64,000 nucleotides of DNA from Paraprevotella clara YIT 11840 (lineage in GTDB: Bacteria > Bacteroidota > Bacteroidia > Bacteroidales > Bacteroidaceae), in assembly GCF_000233955.1 (NCBI RefSeq), contig NZ_JH376642.1:62001-126000 (forward strand), given 5' to 3'. Both the position numbers and the translations under genes were made by a program. The notes under the pieces are model-generated. The model made no database searches, was not told where the DNA came from, and saw nothing but the letters and a program-made list of their open reading frames with translations. Below, piece by piece: positions 17,735 through 27,436 of the stretch (its first letter is position 1; each line of letters starts with the position of its first letter).

Positions 17735-18061
17735 TCAGTCCTTTTTATATTGGTTAAACTTCTTTCTTGTCTTCAGGTAGTCCGCCTCGCCCTCATGGGC
17801 GTATGCCTCACGCTCGAAACTGATTGCCCGGTAGGCTGCCCTCGTATCGCGCAGGCGTATCAAATGCCACAGCCATTCCAGCACGTACAGCAGGTAGAAC
17901 GGCACATAGAGCAGTTCCTTCATCTGCGTCGTGTGGATGGCCTCGTGGTTGTAGTCCGTGGCAGTCATCGTGCAGCCCTCGCGCACGAACAGCACGCCGA
18001 AAAGGTTCACGCATTTGTAGCCCTTAAACGGGATCAGCCGGTTGTATATCACTTTCATCAC
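17735..18061 (-). CDS. Small membrane protein with HExxH motif
   Basis: A 108-residue protein with NHEAIHTTQMKEL, an HExxH zinc-metallopeptidase signature, followed by a hydrophobic stretch (LLYVPFYLLYVLEWLWHLI) and a charged C-terminus. It overlaps the upstream gene by 38 bp and ends 2 bp before the receptor gene. The order HExxH then membrane helix resembles minimal membrane metallopeptidases, but at this length it may lack a complete active site. Its place among the tail genes is odd. Proteolytic activity is a hypothesis. Confidence 0.5.
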   Translation of the reverse strand: MMKVIYNRLIPFKGYKCVNLFGVLFVREGCTMTATDYNHEAIHTTQMKELLYVPFYLLYVLEWLWHLIRLRDTRAAYRAISFEREAYAHEGEADYLKTRKKFNQYKKD

Positions 18062-18335
18062 CGCCTCCTTCCTTTATCTGCTTACGCAAGCCGTCTATAA
18101 ATGCCGGAGTGCAATATTCGTCCGCGATTCTTGTTATCAGGGAAACCTCGGTACGGTCGTATTCTTCAGCACCCTGGCTCTTGTATATCTTCATTGCCAG
18201 CGCATGGGCACGGATGCCGTTCACATTCATATATATCAGGTCTGCAAGACTTTCCCTCGCATCGCCAGTCCGGCTTTCCCTGCCGCTTATCCCCGTAGGA
18301 ATAGTGAATTGCTTGAAGTTCAATTTCATTTTCAT
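18024..18335 (-). CDS. Conserved phage protein of unknown function
   Basis: A 103-residue mostly helical protein beginning MKMKLNFKQFTIPTGISGRESRTGDARESLADLIYMN, with no domain I can name. It overlaps the Tal-like gene by 4 bp at its start (ATGA) and the HExxH gene by 38 bp at its end, so it is part of the tail operon and translationally coupled. The middle (RAHALAMKIYKSQGAEEYDRTEV) suggests a compact helical fold. A tail assembly or baseplate accessory role is likely from position only. Confidence 0.5.
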   Translation of the reverse strand: MKMKLNFKQFTIPTGISGRESRTGDARESLADLIYMNVNGIRAHALAMKIYKSQGAEEYDRTEVSLITRIADEYCTPAFIDGLRKQIKEGGGDESDIQPADPV

Positions 18336-21300
18336 TCTAATAAATATGGACTTAAGTTATACCTGTATGCGTATCGCTTGCCGGCATATTCCCAATAAAG
18401 GTTCTGGCAGGTATTGTTTACAAGCACCCATCCTAAACCTCCACTTGAAACTTCGCCGGTTGCTTCGTCTCTTATATAGTCGTTCTTCAATATCAGCTCC
18501 ACGACACCGGCATCCAATGTAAGCACATCCGCACGGAACTCCATGGAAGTGGGTGTCTGGGCAAATAAGCCGCTGATGATTGCGCTCCCGTTTTCCGTCC
18601 TGACTGTGGTTGGAGAATGTATCGTTCTTGTCTTGATAAAGTAGGAATCCATAATCAAGACACGCGCACCTTCATATTCCTCAGATACCGGCAGCACCAC
18701 CCCACTGAATGTCGCATCGACGAAAAGGTTTGTGTTCAGTTTGTATTCATTATTGCCGGTCGTTTCATTATTTCCCAGATTTGTCGCATCGCAAATTTCC
18801 ACCGGTTTGAATACTGAGTACAAGTAACCTTTCAATTTGGCGTTATTGGTTTCTATGCTGCCATCCTCCAATATCTTGAAATTCCCGTTCGCTGTCACAA
18901 GCCCCTCCAGTGATATGTTGGCAGCTGATATTCTGATATCGGAAGCGGTCTGGTCTATTACGGACACTATTCTTCCGTCGGCATCAAAAGCGTACAATTT
19001 GTTGGCCATCGCAGTTGTTACCAGGCCAGCCTTGTTCTTTAGTTGCCCGTCTTCGTCGAAATACTGCGACATCATCTCGTTGTACTTCGCCGTGGTGATG
19101 ATGCTTGACGACTCGATGACGTTCCCGTCCTTGTCGAAGTTCGCCGCGGCTATCTTCACCAGCTTCTCGGACTGCTCGAACAGGGTCTTGTACTTGTAGG
19201 CCAGGGCTTCGGCCCTGTCCGTGCTCAGCACCAGCATGTACAGGTATATCTCGCCCGTGAACGCCAGCTTGAAGTCGCCTGTGCCGTTCCACAGCCCGGA
19301 GTGGTTGAACACCTGGTAGCCGTCCGTCACGCCCAGCTCGCCGTCGTAGCTGAACTCGTTGAAGTTCTCGAACCCGGTCTTGTCCAGGCCCTCGAACTGG
19401 ATGGTCAGCCGCCCGGCCTTGGCCACACGGTAGAAGAAGCTCAGGTACACGGCCTCCGGCTTCTTCTGCCCCTCGTCGTTCACGTCGGTGTAGTCGGGGA
19501 TGAAGCGGAAGTTTCCGCTTTTCTGCAGGATGTATTTGTTGCGTATATATACGGTGGTGCGCCCGTCGTCGGTCTTCACGCAGGCATAGTTCGTCTTGTC
19601 GGACAGCGGTGCACCGTTCGCCCATATCCATTTGTTGCCCAAAAGGAAGAAGGTGGCCTCGTTTTCGGTGTCCCACTTGTTCATGCCGTCGCCGAACGAG
19701 GCGTTGTCCAGATAGCTCCTGTCCTCCGTGAAGTCCTTGCGAAGCCCCTCCACGGCGGCCTCAATCTTGCCCTCCGTAATCTCGAAACGCGTCAGGATGT
19801 CCTCGCCAGTGGTCAATACGAACGTGCCCATCAGGTACACGTTGTCGCCGTACAGGCCGTTGCCGTGCGGCTGGTTGTCAGCCGGGAACCGGCTGTCGCT
19901 GATGCCGTCCAGGTTGCCCAGGCGCACCCGCAGGCAGCCGTCGAAGTTCTTGCCGCTCACGCCGTCCAGCACGTCCACCCTCGGCTGTCCATCCTCGGTC
20001 GCCGCGATGGAGATGAGGTTCTGGCGCAGCCGGTTCTGGGTGTTACCCATCAGCACGCACTCGTCGCCCTCCTTGGGCTCCACGCCGCCGAACTCGCTCA
20101 CGGGCACGGTGACGCCTTCCCCGTCCGAGGCGGACACTTCCACCCAATATCCGCGCAGGGATGCGCCGGTGAACTCCGCGCAGCGCATCAGATCGTGCGC
20201 CACGAATTCGTTTTCCTGCTCGAAGGTGATCCTGTAGTTGTCGCCGTCCTTCGTGACGGTCTTTATCTTGCCGCTGGCCGCGCTGACTACGAACTGGCCG
20301 CCGATGCTGCGCACTTTCTGGATGAGCAGTTCCAGGGCAACCAGTGTCTGCCGGATGGTCACCTTGTCAATGGTCAGGTTGCTCAGCCCCGTCAGCGCGT
20401 CCATCCACAACTGCCAGCCCTCGCCGGTCATGCCGTCCACGAAACGCACCGAGCGCAGCAGTTCCCGGATGACGGCGGTCAGCCACTCGGCGTTGCCGTC
20501 CCCGTCCACTCCCGCGCCGCTCTCCCCGGCCTTGTGGCTTCCGAAGTCGGCTCCCTTCAGGAAATGGATTCTTTCCTGCGCCGTGTCCTCGCGCAGCCTG
20601 CTCAGGGCTTCCTTCAATGTACGGCGCGCCGAGAACACGTTGTTGTCCGTCGGATAGGTGTTGTCCCAGCTGCGTATCAGGTCGGGGAAGCTCCCCGACG
20701 TGGCGGTCTTCACGTAGCTCTTCGCGTCTGTGATGCTGTCATTGATGGTTTCCATCGCGCCGGTGCTCGTCGCGTCGCATATCTCGACGTCCATCTGCGA
20801 GGGCAGGTTCACCTTGCGCGTGACCTTGGTGATGCGGCTCGTGCGGAAGCCGGTTTCCGGGAAATACTTGTCGCTTTCCAGGCGCACGCGGCGGCCCACG
20901 TACAGGTCGATGCCGTTCTCCTCGATGTACACGTGGTCGGTCGGGGCCTTGTAACGGCTCACGTCGATGGCGTGCTCTTCGTTGTACTTGTCCACCGCTT
21001 CCTTGAACTCCTGCTCGGCCAGCGGATAGTATTCGTCCGGCATGCGGATGTTCCACAGGATGTACTTGTCGCCGGGCTTCGGGCAGAGCGTGTCGTTCGG
21101 AAGCTGCGTGTCGTCGTCATACGGCCATGTCGTTATCAGCTCGAACTCGTGGGTGTCGCTGTTATAATTGGCCTCGAAATAGTAGGTGCCGTCCTCCTCG
21201 TCGCCCAAGCCGGCCAGTTCGCTGCCCTCCTGGAAGGACACTCGCTTCACCTTGCCGCCTATCTCGTAGCTGTTCGGGTCGAAGCCCAGACTGTTGTCCT

Positions 21301-22168
21301 TGAAGTAGAATATCTTGAACGGGTTGCCGTCCTCGTCCGTCACCTCCTCGCTGCGCACGGAGCTGACCGTGCCGGTGCGCTTGGGGTAGATGTCGGAGAA
21401 GGCATCCGCTTCGTAATGGTGCCATACGCCGTACTTCTCCACGTTCACGTCCACGTGCTTCACGCCGCCGGGCAGCTGCAGGCGGCTGTGCCCGTATTTC
21501 TCCGGGTCGATGTTCTTGCTGCTGCCTATCGGGTACAGCCGGGTGTAGAACTTGGCGTTGTCGGCCATGTCGCACTCCAGGCCTGTCAGCCCCTTGCCGT
21601 AGCCCAGCGTCACTTCCTCCCCCTGCTCGCAGCGGCACACGTTCACCGTCTGGCCCTCACACCACCATTCGGCCCGGTTCCCGGCTTTCTCGGCCACTTC
21701 CTTCAGGGCCTCGTCGCAGTACTTGCCCTCGTAGTCGATGACGATGTTGTCCGTGCCTTCCACTGTGCCGACCTTCCAGTCGGTGGTGTTGTCCATGCCG
21801 TTGTTGATGCTCCTGACGATGAGGGCCACGTGCCCCCTCGGCGGCGCGGTCAGCGTGAACACGGGTTCGTCCGCCCCGTCCGTGTCGTTCAGTACCAGGA
21901 AGCGTTTCAGCAGGCTCTCGATGCCGTAGAGCTTCACGTCGTACTTCCACTCCTGCGCGCTCACCTGCTCCGGCTTGTAACGCTCCATGAGCCAGTACCG
22001 CTCGCCCATGAATTCGGCATAGTCGTTCACCTCCAGCGCCACGTGCTCGTACAGGGTGAACGACAGGGTGAGCACGTTGTCACCCTGCAGCTCCTTCGCC
22101 TGCGTCGAGTTGTCGTCGCAGGGCACCTGTGTCTTGGCCGTACCGTCGCTTCCGTATATCGTTATCAT
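18332..22168 (-). CDS. Tal-like tail tip / baseplate hub protein
   Basis: A 1278-residue protein just after the Dit-like gene. Its N-terminal ~400 residues (FTLYEHVALEVNDYAEFMGERYWLMERYKPE, YDVKLYGIESLLKRF) resemble the gp27/Tal-type hub of phage minor structural proteins. The middle (DYCDEALKEVAEKAGNRAEWWCEG) continues this fold. The rest contains long helical and beta segments with carbohydrate-binding-like pieces. It should close the tail tube and link it to the receptor-binding protein. The Tal assignment is supported by gene order (tape measure, Dit, Tal, fibre). Confidence 0.75.
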   Translation of the reverse strand: MITIYGSDGTAKTQVPCDDNSTQAKELQGDNVLTLSFTLYEHVALEVNDYAEFMGERYWLMERYKPEQVSAQEWKYDVKLYGIESLLKRFLVLNDTDGADEPVFTLTAPPRGHVALIVRSINNGMDNTTDWKVGTVEGTDNIVIDYEGKYCDEALKEVAEKAGNRAEWWCEGQTVNVCRCEQGEEVTLGYGKGLTGLECDMADNAKFYTRLYPIGSSKNIDPEKYGHSRLQLPGGVKHVDVNVEKYGVWHHYEADAFSDIYPKRTGTVSSVRSEEVTDEDGNPFKIFYFKDNSLGFDPNSYEIGGKVKRVSFQEGSELAGLGDEEDGTYYFEANYNSDTHEFELITTWPYDDDTQLPNDTLCPKPGDKYILWNIRMPDEYYPLAEQEFKEAVDKYNEEHAIDVSRYKAPTDHVYIEENGIDLYVGRRVRLESDKYFPETGFRTSRITKVTRKVNLPSQMDVEICDATSTGAMETINDSITDAKSYVKTATSGSFPDLIRSWDNTYPTDNNVFSARRTLKEALSRLREDTAQERIHFLKGADFGSHKAGESGAGVDGDGNAEWLTAVIRELLRSVRFVDGMTGEGWQLWMDALTGLSNLTIDKVTIRQTLVALELLIQKVRSIGGQFVVSAASGKIKTVTKDGDNYRITFEQENEFVAHDLMRCAEFTGASLRGYWVEVSASDGEGVTVPVSEFGGVEPKEGDECVLMGNTQNRLRQNLISIAATEDGQPRVDVLDGVSGKNFDGCLRVRLGNLDGISDSRFPADNQPHGNGLYGDNVYLMGTFVLTTGEDILTRFEITEGKIEAAVEGLRKDFTEDRSYLDNASFGDGMNKWDTENEATFFLLGNKWIWANGAPLSDKTNYACVKTDDGRTTVYIRNKYILQKSGNFRFIPDYTDVNDEGQKKPEAVYLSFFYRVAKAGRLTIQFEGLDKTGFENFNEFSYDGELGVTDGYQVFNHSGLWNGTGDFKLAFTGEIYLYMLVLSTDRAEALAYKYKTLFEQSEKLVKIAAANFDKDGNVIESSSIITTAKYNEMMSQYFDEDGQLKNKAGLVTTAMANKLYAFDADGRIVSVIDQTASDIRISAANISLEGLVTANGNFKILEDGSIETNNAKLKGYLYSVFKPVEICDATNLGNNETTGNNEYKLNTNLFVDATFSGVVLPVSEEYEGARVLIMDSYFIKTRTIHSPTTVRTENGSAIISGLFAQTPTSMEFRADVLTLDAGVVELILKNDYIRDEATGEVSSGGLGWVLVNNTCQNLYWEYAGKRYAYRYNLSPYLLE

Positions 22169-22198
22169 AATGCCGTTCTAACCGTGTTTTAATGTCAT

Positions 22199-22675
22199 TC
22201 AGATGGCCGGCTTCGGTTCCCGAAAGGTCACGTAGAACCGGCTGGCCTGTTTCCCGGCCTGCCAGAGGTAGGTCAGGGGGTCGTAGTCGCTGCTTTCCTT
22301 ATAAAAAACGTGCAGCGTCAGGTCGAGGTCGGGGAAGCGGATGTCCAGCCACCCGTCGTCGCCCTGTTTCAGGAAGGCGATGAACGCCTTGTACTGCGAC
22401 AGCCAGGCATCCCGCGTGTCGGCGTACAGGGCAAAGTAGAGTTTCACATCCCGTGCCTGGTTCCTCACCTTCAGCACGGACGAGTATTTCTCGCCGTCCT
22501 CCTCCCGGATGTCAACCGCCACGTGGGTCTTGGTCTTCGCCGGGGCCATGATGGCCTTCAGGTTGTTACGGTCGCCCCGTTTCTTCTCCACCAGGAAAGC
22601 ACCGTATGCCTCCCAGATGTCCGTGCCGTTCACCAACACCCTGCCTCCGAGTATCGCGTCCATTGCCATAGTCAC
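22199..22675 (-). CDS. Distal tail (Dit)-like protein
   Basis: A 158-residue protein beginning near MDAILGGRVLVNGTDIWEAYGAFL and containing WLDIRFPDLDLTLHVFYKESSDYDPLTYLW. Length, beta-rich character and position between tape measure and Tal-like genes fit a distal tail protein, which forms the ring joining tube and tip. It overlaps the tape-measure stop by 4 bp. Sequence similarity to known Dit proteins is not obvious, so context carries the call. Confidence 0.65.
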   Translation of the reverse strand: MTMAMDAILGGRVLVNGTDIWEAYGAFLVEKKRGDRNNLKAIMAPAKTKTHVAVDIREEDGEKYSSVLKVRNQARDVKLYFALYADTRDAWLSQYKAFIAFLKQGDDGWLDIRFPDLDLTLHVFYKESSDYDPLTYLWQAGKQASRFYVTFREPKPAI

Positions 22676-25600
22676 TTCATTTTAAGTCCGTCCCTGATAA
22701 TCTTTTTAATATCTTCCTTGATTTCTCCGAGGTGCCTTGCACTGTTCCCGGTGTTTTCCTCAATTCGGCGCAGGCTGTCAACCGCCGCTCCCATCTGCTC
22801 GCTTACGTCGCTCATCTTCTCGTCCATGCTCGACCAGTGCATCAGGCCGGAAGTGAACATGCCTTCCAGTTTCGTGCCCTGCTCCTGGCTCATGGCGTTG
22901 AAACTGCCGGACTTGCCGCTCTGGCTCGTGCCGGACTCGCTGTCCAGGTCGACACCGGCCGCGTCCGCCATCGCGTCCAGCCGTTCCCCGGCGGCCGTCA
23001 TGGCGTCCTCGAAGCGTCTGCGCCACCCAGCGAGGTAGTCCTTGTCAGCCGTCCCGTTGATGAAGGCTTCGGAAAGTTCGTCGTACAGCGGCTCGAGCAC
23101 CTTGGCGAGGTCTTTGTACATGAAAGCGTTGAGGACGGCTTCCGACAGGGTGTCCTCAGTGAACTCGCCGAGTTTCGACACGTCGCCGCGCATCTCGCGG
23201 AGCGCGTCCCTGGCGTTGGAAAGGAAGCTGTCGAACGACACGCCCATGACCATCTCCTGCATCGTGGCGTAGCACTCCTCGATGTTCTGTTTCAGTTCCT
23301 CGACCGTCTTGCCGCTGTCCACCCATGCCTCGTAATAGTCGCGGGCCGCGTCGCTGAGCTTGTTCTGGTTGTAGTACAGCTCTATCTGCTCCGCGCTCAT
23401 GCCGCGCAGGCTGTGCGTCTTGGAGCCGCCGTTCAGGGAGTTTCCCCATTCCCAATGCGCGTCGCTGGCCTGCAGCTTGCCCCACAGCTCGTCGTAGGCG
23501 GCGGCCTCGGCGGCCAGGTCTTTCTGGTATTGCGCGAGCTGTTCGGACTGCGCCTCCCATACGGACACGCTGGCCGGCTTGGCATAGCCTTTCTCCACCA
23601 GCCAGTTCAGCAGCTCCACGTCCTTGATGATGTCGCTGATCTGGCTCTGGTTGGCAGCGTATTCCTCGCTCCGCTCGCGGATGGCGCGGTTGGTCTCTAT
23701 CTCGGCGATGTACCACTCGCGCTTCATCTCCTCCATCTTCTCCTTCCAACTGGTAAACAGGGATACGATGGAGGACAGGCCGCCCAGCACGCCGGTCACA
23801 CCGCCCACGATGTCGCCGGAGAATATCTGCCCGATGCCGGTGCCCATGTCCATCATGCCGTCAACGAAAGTCATCATCTCACCGATGGACTGTGAGAAGC
23901 GGTCGCCGAACACCGCGCCCAGGGAATCGCCCCAGCCGCGTATCGTGGACGTGAGCTCCTTCCCCTTCTCGTTCATGGACTTCAACGCCCCGGACACGTC
24001 GCCGTCGTTCTTGACTGACTTCATCAGCTCGTCCCAGGAGGTCTTGAAGGCCTTGAAGGGGTTGCCTTTCTCGAGCTCTTTCTGTATCTCCTTCACACGG
24101 CGCTGCATCCGCTCGAACTCGGCCACGGTGACGGTAACCTGCTTTTTCACGAACTTGCCGTCCGCGTCCTTGGCCGGTACGGAAAGGCTCACGCCGCTGT
24201 TACCCACCTTGGCGCCGGACAGGGTCTCCTGAGCCTGGGCGTAGAAGTCGGAAAGGACTTTGTAGCCTTTTTCCGACACGTCGCCGAACAGCTTGGTGTA
24301 GAAGTCGGAGGCGCGCAGGATATCCTCTTCCAGGGAGGCTATCTCTTCCTTGTACTTTTCCGTCCGCGCCGAGATGGAGGCCTCGACCTCGGACGTGTCG
24401 CCGCCCGCGCCGGACAGCCGGGCGCGCTCGGATTCATACACGGCCATATCCTCCCGGTACTTCTCGTCGATGTCGCGCCGCTGCTGGTCGAACGTCCGAT
24501 ACTGCTCCAGCAGGGCTTCGTAGCGTTCCTTGCCGCGGCTCACCTCCGTGCTTTCCACGCCGCGCACGCCTTGCTCCATGCGCCCGTGTGCCTCGGCGTA
24601 GGACTGCACGATGCCGTTCCGCTGGTCGGCGGTCAGACTGCCGCCCTGGGCTTCCCGCAGGCGTTTCTCCTGGGCCTCTATCTCGGCCAGTTCCCGCTCG
24701 TAGTCCAGGCGTATCTGCCGGAGGCGCTTGTCGCTGCCTTCCTTCATCCGGTCGATGGCTTCCTGCTCGCTCTTCCAGTGTTCCTCGCGGAGCCTTTCCG
24801 TCTCCCCGTTGTAGGCGGCGATGCGCAGGATGTCTGCCTGCATGGCCTCGAACTCGGACTGGTAGGCGGCCTGTTCGGCCTTGCGCTTCGCTTCCGCGTT
24901 GCGGTCGCCGGCATCCCCGAGCGCGGTGCGCTGCGCGTCTGTCAGCCCGTCAGTGCCGGTTTCCAGGCCGGCCTCGCGGTTCCGCCGCTTCCACTTGGCT
25001 TCCATCTTGGCGATTTCGTCGGCGCGGGCCTGGTAGTCGTCTATCTGGCGCAGTTTCTTTTCAAGGCCTTCTTCCATAGCCCCGGTCTCCGCCTCGTCGT
25101 TGCTGTGCTGCAGCTCGACCAGCTCGCGCCCGAGTTCTTCCTTTGCCTGCCTGCGCCTTTCTGCTTCCCGCTCGGCCTTGTCGGCGGCCTTGCGTTCGCT
25201 CTCGGCATCCTTGTTCTCGTCCGGCTTGTACCGGTCGTATTCCTTCTTGGCCAGGCTGAGCGCGTCCTTCAGTTCCTTGGCCTTCTTCTCGTACTCCTCC
25301 TGCGTCAGGCTGTTGGAGGTGTCGGCCAGGTAGTCGTTGTAGGCTTTCAACGCCTGCTCGTATTCCTTGCGTGCCTGTGCGCCCCAGTCCGCGCTGGAGT
25401 CGCGTTTCAGGTTTCGTCGGTTCTTCTCGGCATTCAGCTTGTTGAGTTGGTACTGGAGCTCGTCACGGCTGAATGTGCCTCTCAACGCCTCATTGCCGTA
25501 GGTGATGTTCCCGTATTTTTTCTGCTCGGTGGTCATCCGGGCCAGCAGGTTCTCGCGCTGCCTTATCTGCTGCTCCAGCGTGTCGTTGCTGATACCGGTC

Positions 25601-27189
25601 AGGTTCTCGAAGTAGGAGTTGGCCCGTTCCTTGCGCACCTGTTCGGACAACGCTTTCCGCTTGTTGTACAGGTTCTGCAGCTCGGTGGCCTCGTCACCGG
25701 TCAGGCCGCCCACCTTGCGCATCCTCGTCCCGGAACCGTTGGCGTCCTCCCAGCGTTCGGTGGCTTTCTTGGCCTCCAGCGCGGTGATGCGTGCATTCAC
25801 GCTGGCCAGCTCGTTCTGCGGCCGCGTGATGGACTGTCCAGCTTCCAGTTCGGCGATTTCCTCCTTGATGCGCTTGATGTTCTTCAGCTTCTCATACTCG
25901 GTGTCGTATTTAGCGAAGATGTCCGGGTATTTCTGTTCCAACTTGTTCAACGCCTCGCGCCGGGTGTCGGTGGCCAGGCTCTCGTCACCGGCCACGCCGC
26001 AGAGTTCCTCCAGCCTGCGGCGGTGTTCCTCCTCGGCCTCGATGGTCTTCTGCTTGGCGGCCTGGTATTCCTCCTCGGCTTCCTTCAGGCGTTCGGTCTC
26101 GGTCTTCATAGACACCATCGCGGCCACCACGCCGGCAACCAGCGTAGCCACCAGCACGTAGGGGTTGGCAAGCATCGTGGCGTTGAGCAACTTCTGCGCC
26201 TTCTCCACAATGACCAGCCAGCCGTAGTGCAGGGTCTCTGCCACGGTCAGTGCGCCCACGCCGGCCGTCTGGAGAGCCTGCATGGCGGTGACGGCCATGA
26301 CGGCGGTCTTGTACGCGCCGTATGTGCCCACCAGCCCGAGCAGCACGCGGCCCACCTGCTCGTAATGGTCGACCAGGTAGGCGACCGCGTCCAGCGAGTT
26401 CCCGATGATGCCTTCGGACTGCCGCCCGATCTCGTTCATCATCATGCCGATACTGTCCTCGATGTTGCTGATGCGCCCGGTGATGGTCTTGCTCTGCTCC
26501 TCCATGAGGTTATAGAACATGCCGCCCTCGTTCGTGAGGTTCTGAAGGGCCTGCTGCACTTCGGGGAAGCCGATCTTGCCGGCCTCCACCATCTCGCGCA
26601 CCTTGCCCTCGGCCACGCCGAGTACGTTCGCCAGTTCCCGTCCGAGGGGGATGCCTCGGCCCACGAACTGGTTGTAGTCCGCCGTATAAAGGCGGCCCTG
26701 CGTCATGGTGGTGCCGTAGAGATAAATCAGGTCGCTGAGTGGCTGGTTCAACCCGGCGGCGATGTTGCCCAGGCGGATGAGATCTTCGTTGACGTTCTCC
26801 ACGTTCTCGCCGTAGGCAAGCAGCTGGCGCGCACCGCCCGCAACGCTTTGGAGGTCGAACGGGGTCGTGGCGGCCGTTCGGATGAGCTGCTGCATCAGTG
26901 CGTCGGCTTTCTCCTCGCTGCCCAGCATGGTATTGAAGGAGGCCTCCAGCTGCTGGAACTCGCCACGCACCTTGACGATGTTGCTGACCAGCTCCTTCAC
27001 GGCGAACGCCCCGGCTATCTTCGACACGGTGCCGCGGACGGATTCGGCTTGCCTGTCCAGGCGTGCCATCTCAACAGACGCGCTGCCGGTCTTCACCTTC
27101 AGCTCGTCCACCTTGCGCCCTGCCTTGTCAAGACCTCCCGACAGGCGGTCGCGCATCAGTATCTCTATTTCTACCGGTTTCGTTGCCAT
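22672..27189 (-). CDS. Tail tape measure protein
   Basis: A 1505-residue protein with the tape-measure N-terminal domain (GEFQQLEASFNTMLGSEEKADALMQQLIRTAATTPF, GNIAAGLNQPLSDLIYLYGTTMTQGRLYTADYNQFVGRGIPLGRELA). Hydrophobic segments lie near 260-340, then very long charged coiled coil with many Glu/Lys/Ala heptads, and another hydrophobic patch near 1110-1160. It sets tail length and is ejected during DNA delivery. At roughly 1.5 Angstrom per residue this predicts a long flexible siphovirus tail. It follows the tail chaperone genes as usual. Confidence 0.93.
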   Translation of the reverse strand: MATKPVEIEILMRDRLSGGLDKAGRKVDELKVKTGSASVEMARLDRQAESVRGTVSKIAGAFAVKELVSNIVKVRGEFQQLEASFNTMLGSEEKADALMQQLIRTAATTPFDLQSVAGGARQLLAYGENVENVNEDLIRLGNIAAGLNQPLSDLIYLYGTTMTQGRLYTADYNQFVGRGIPLGRELANVLGVAEGKVREMVEAGKIGFPEVQQALQNLTNEGGMFYNLMEEQSKTITGRISNIEDSIGMMMNEIGRQSEGIIGNSLDAVAYLVDHYEQVGRVLLGLVGTYGAYKTAVMAVTAMQALQTAGVGALTVAETLHYGWLVIVEKAQKLLNATMLANPYVLVATLVAGVVAAMVSMKTETERLKEAEEEYQAAKQKTIEAEEEHRRRLEELCGVAGDESLATDTRREALNKLEQKYPDIFAKYDTEYEKLKNIKRIKEEIAELEAGQSITRPQNELASVNARITALEAKKATERWEDANGSGTRMRKVGGLTGDEATELQNLYNKRKALSEQVRKERANSYFENLTGISNDTLEQQIRQRENLLARMTTEQKKYGNITYGNEALRGTFSRDELQYQLNKLNAEKNRRNLKRDSSADWGAQARKEYEQALKAYNDYLADTSNSLTQEEYEKKAKELKDALSLAKKEYDRYKPDENKDAESERKAADKAEREAERRRQAKEELGRELVELQHSNDEAETGAMEEGLEKKLRQIDDYQARADEIAKMEAKWKRRNREAGLETGTDGLTDAQRTALGDAGDRNAEAKRKAEQAAYQSEFEAMQADILRIAAYNGETERLREEHWKSEQEAIDRMKEGSDKRLRQIRLDYERELAEIEAQEKRLREAQGGSLTADQRNGIVQSYAEAHGRMEQGVRGVESTEVSRGKERYEALLEQYRTFDQQRRDIDEKYREDMAVYESERARLSGAGGDTSEVEASISARTEKYKEEIASLEEDILRASDFYTKLFGDVSEKGYKVLSDFYAQAQETLSGAKVGNSGVSLSVPAKDADGKFVKKQVTVTVAEFERMQRRVKEIQKELEKGNPFKAFKTSWDELMKSVKNDGDVSGALKSMNEKGKELTSTIRGWGDSLGAVFGDRFSQSIGEMMTFVDGMMDMGTGIGQIFSGDIVGGVTGVLGGLSSIVSLFTSWKEKMEEMKREWYIAEIETNRAIRERSEEYAANQSQISDIIKDVELLNWLVEKGYAKPASVSVWEAQSEQLAQYQKDLAAEAAAYDELWGKLQASDAHWEWGNSLNGGSKTHSLRGMSAEQIELYYNQNKLSDAARDYYEAWVDSGKTVEELKQNIEECYATMQEMVMGVSFDSFLSNARDALREMRGDVSKLGEFTEDTLSEAVLNAFMYKDLAKVLEPLYDELSEAFINGTADKDYLAGWRRRFEDAMTAAGERLDAMADAAGVDLDSESGTSQSGKSGSFNAMSQEQGTKLEGMFTSGLMHWSSMDEKMSDVSEQMGAAVDSLRRIEENTGNSARHLGEIKEDIKKIIRDGLKMK

Positions 27190-27190
27190 T

Positions 27191-27436
27191 CTATTTCTTC
27201 AGGTTGCTTTGGAAAAATCCTACAATGTCTTTCGCCTCGTCCTCCGCGCTCTTCTCTTCTTTCTTTTTGCGTACATAACGCGGCGCGTCGGCAAGCATCA
27301 TGATGAAGGTCTGGTAGTTCACGCCTTCCAGGATGTAGTCTACGCTCCATCCTGTGGCATTCGCTATCTGCCAGACAAAGCCGAAGGGGCTATGGGAAGG
27401 CTCGTAGACCGTCTTTAACTCCCCTTCCTTTTTTGG
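27191..27436 (-). CDS. Tail assembly chaperone, -1 frame extension (GT-type product)
   Basis: An open segment in the -1 frame encodes KKEGELKTVYEPSHSPFGFVWQIANATGWSVDYILEGVNYQTFIMMLADAPRYVRKKKEE... and has no sensible start codon of its own. It is placed exactly where lambda-like phages make a longer G-T fusion by ribosomal frameshifting. The fusion would read ...LRLSQK|KEGELKTV... using the run CCAAAAAAGG at 27427-27436. It ends 1 bp before the tape measure gene, the normal layout. Confidence 0.75.
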   Translation of the reverse strand, partial: PKKEGELKTVYEPSHSPFGFVWQIANATGWSVDYILEGVNYQTFIMMLADAPRYVRKKKEEKSAEDEAKDIVGFFQSNLKK

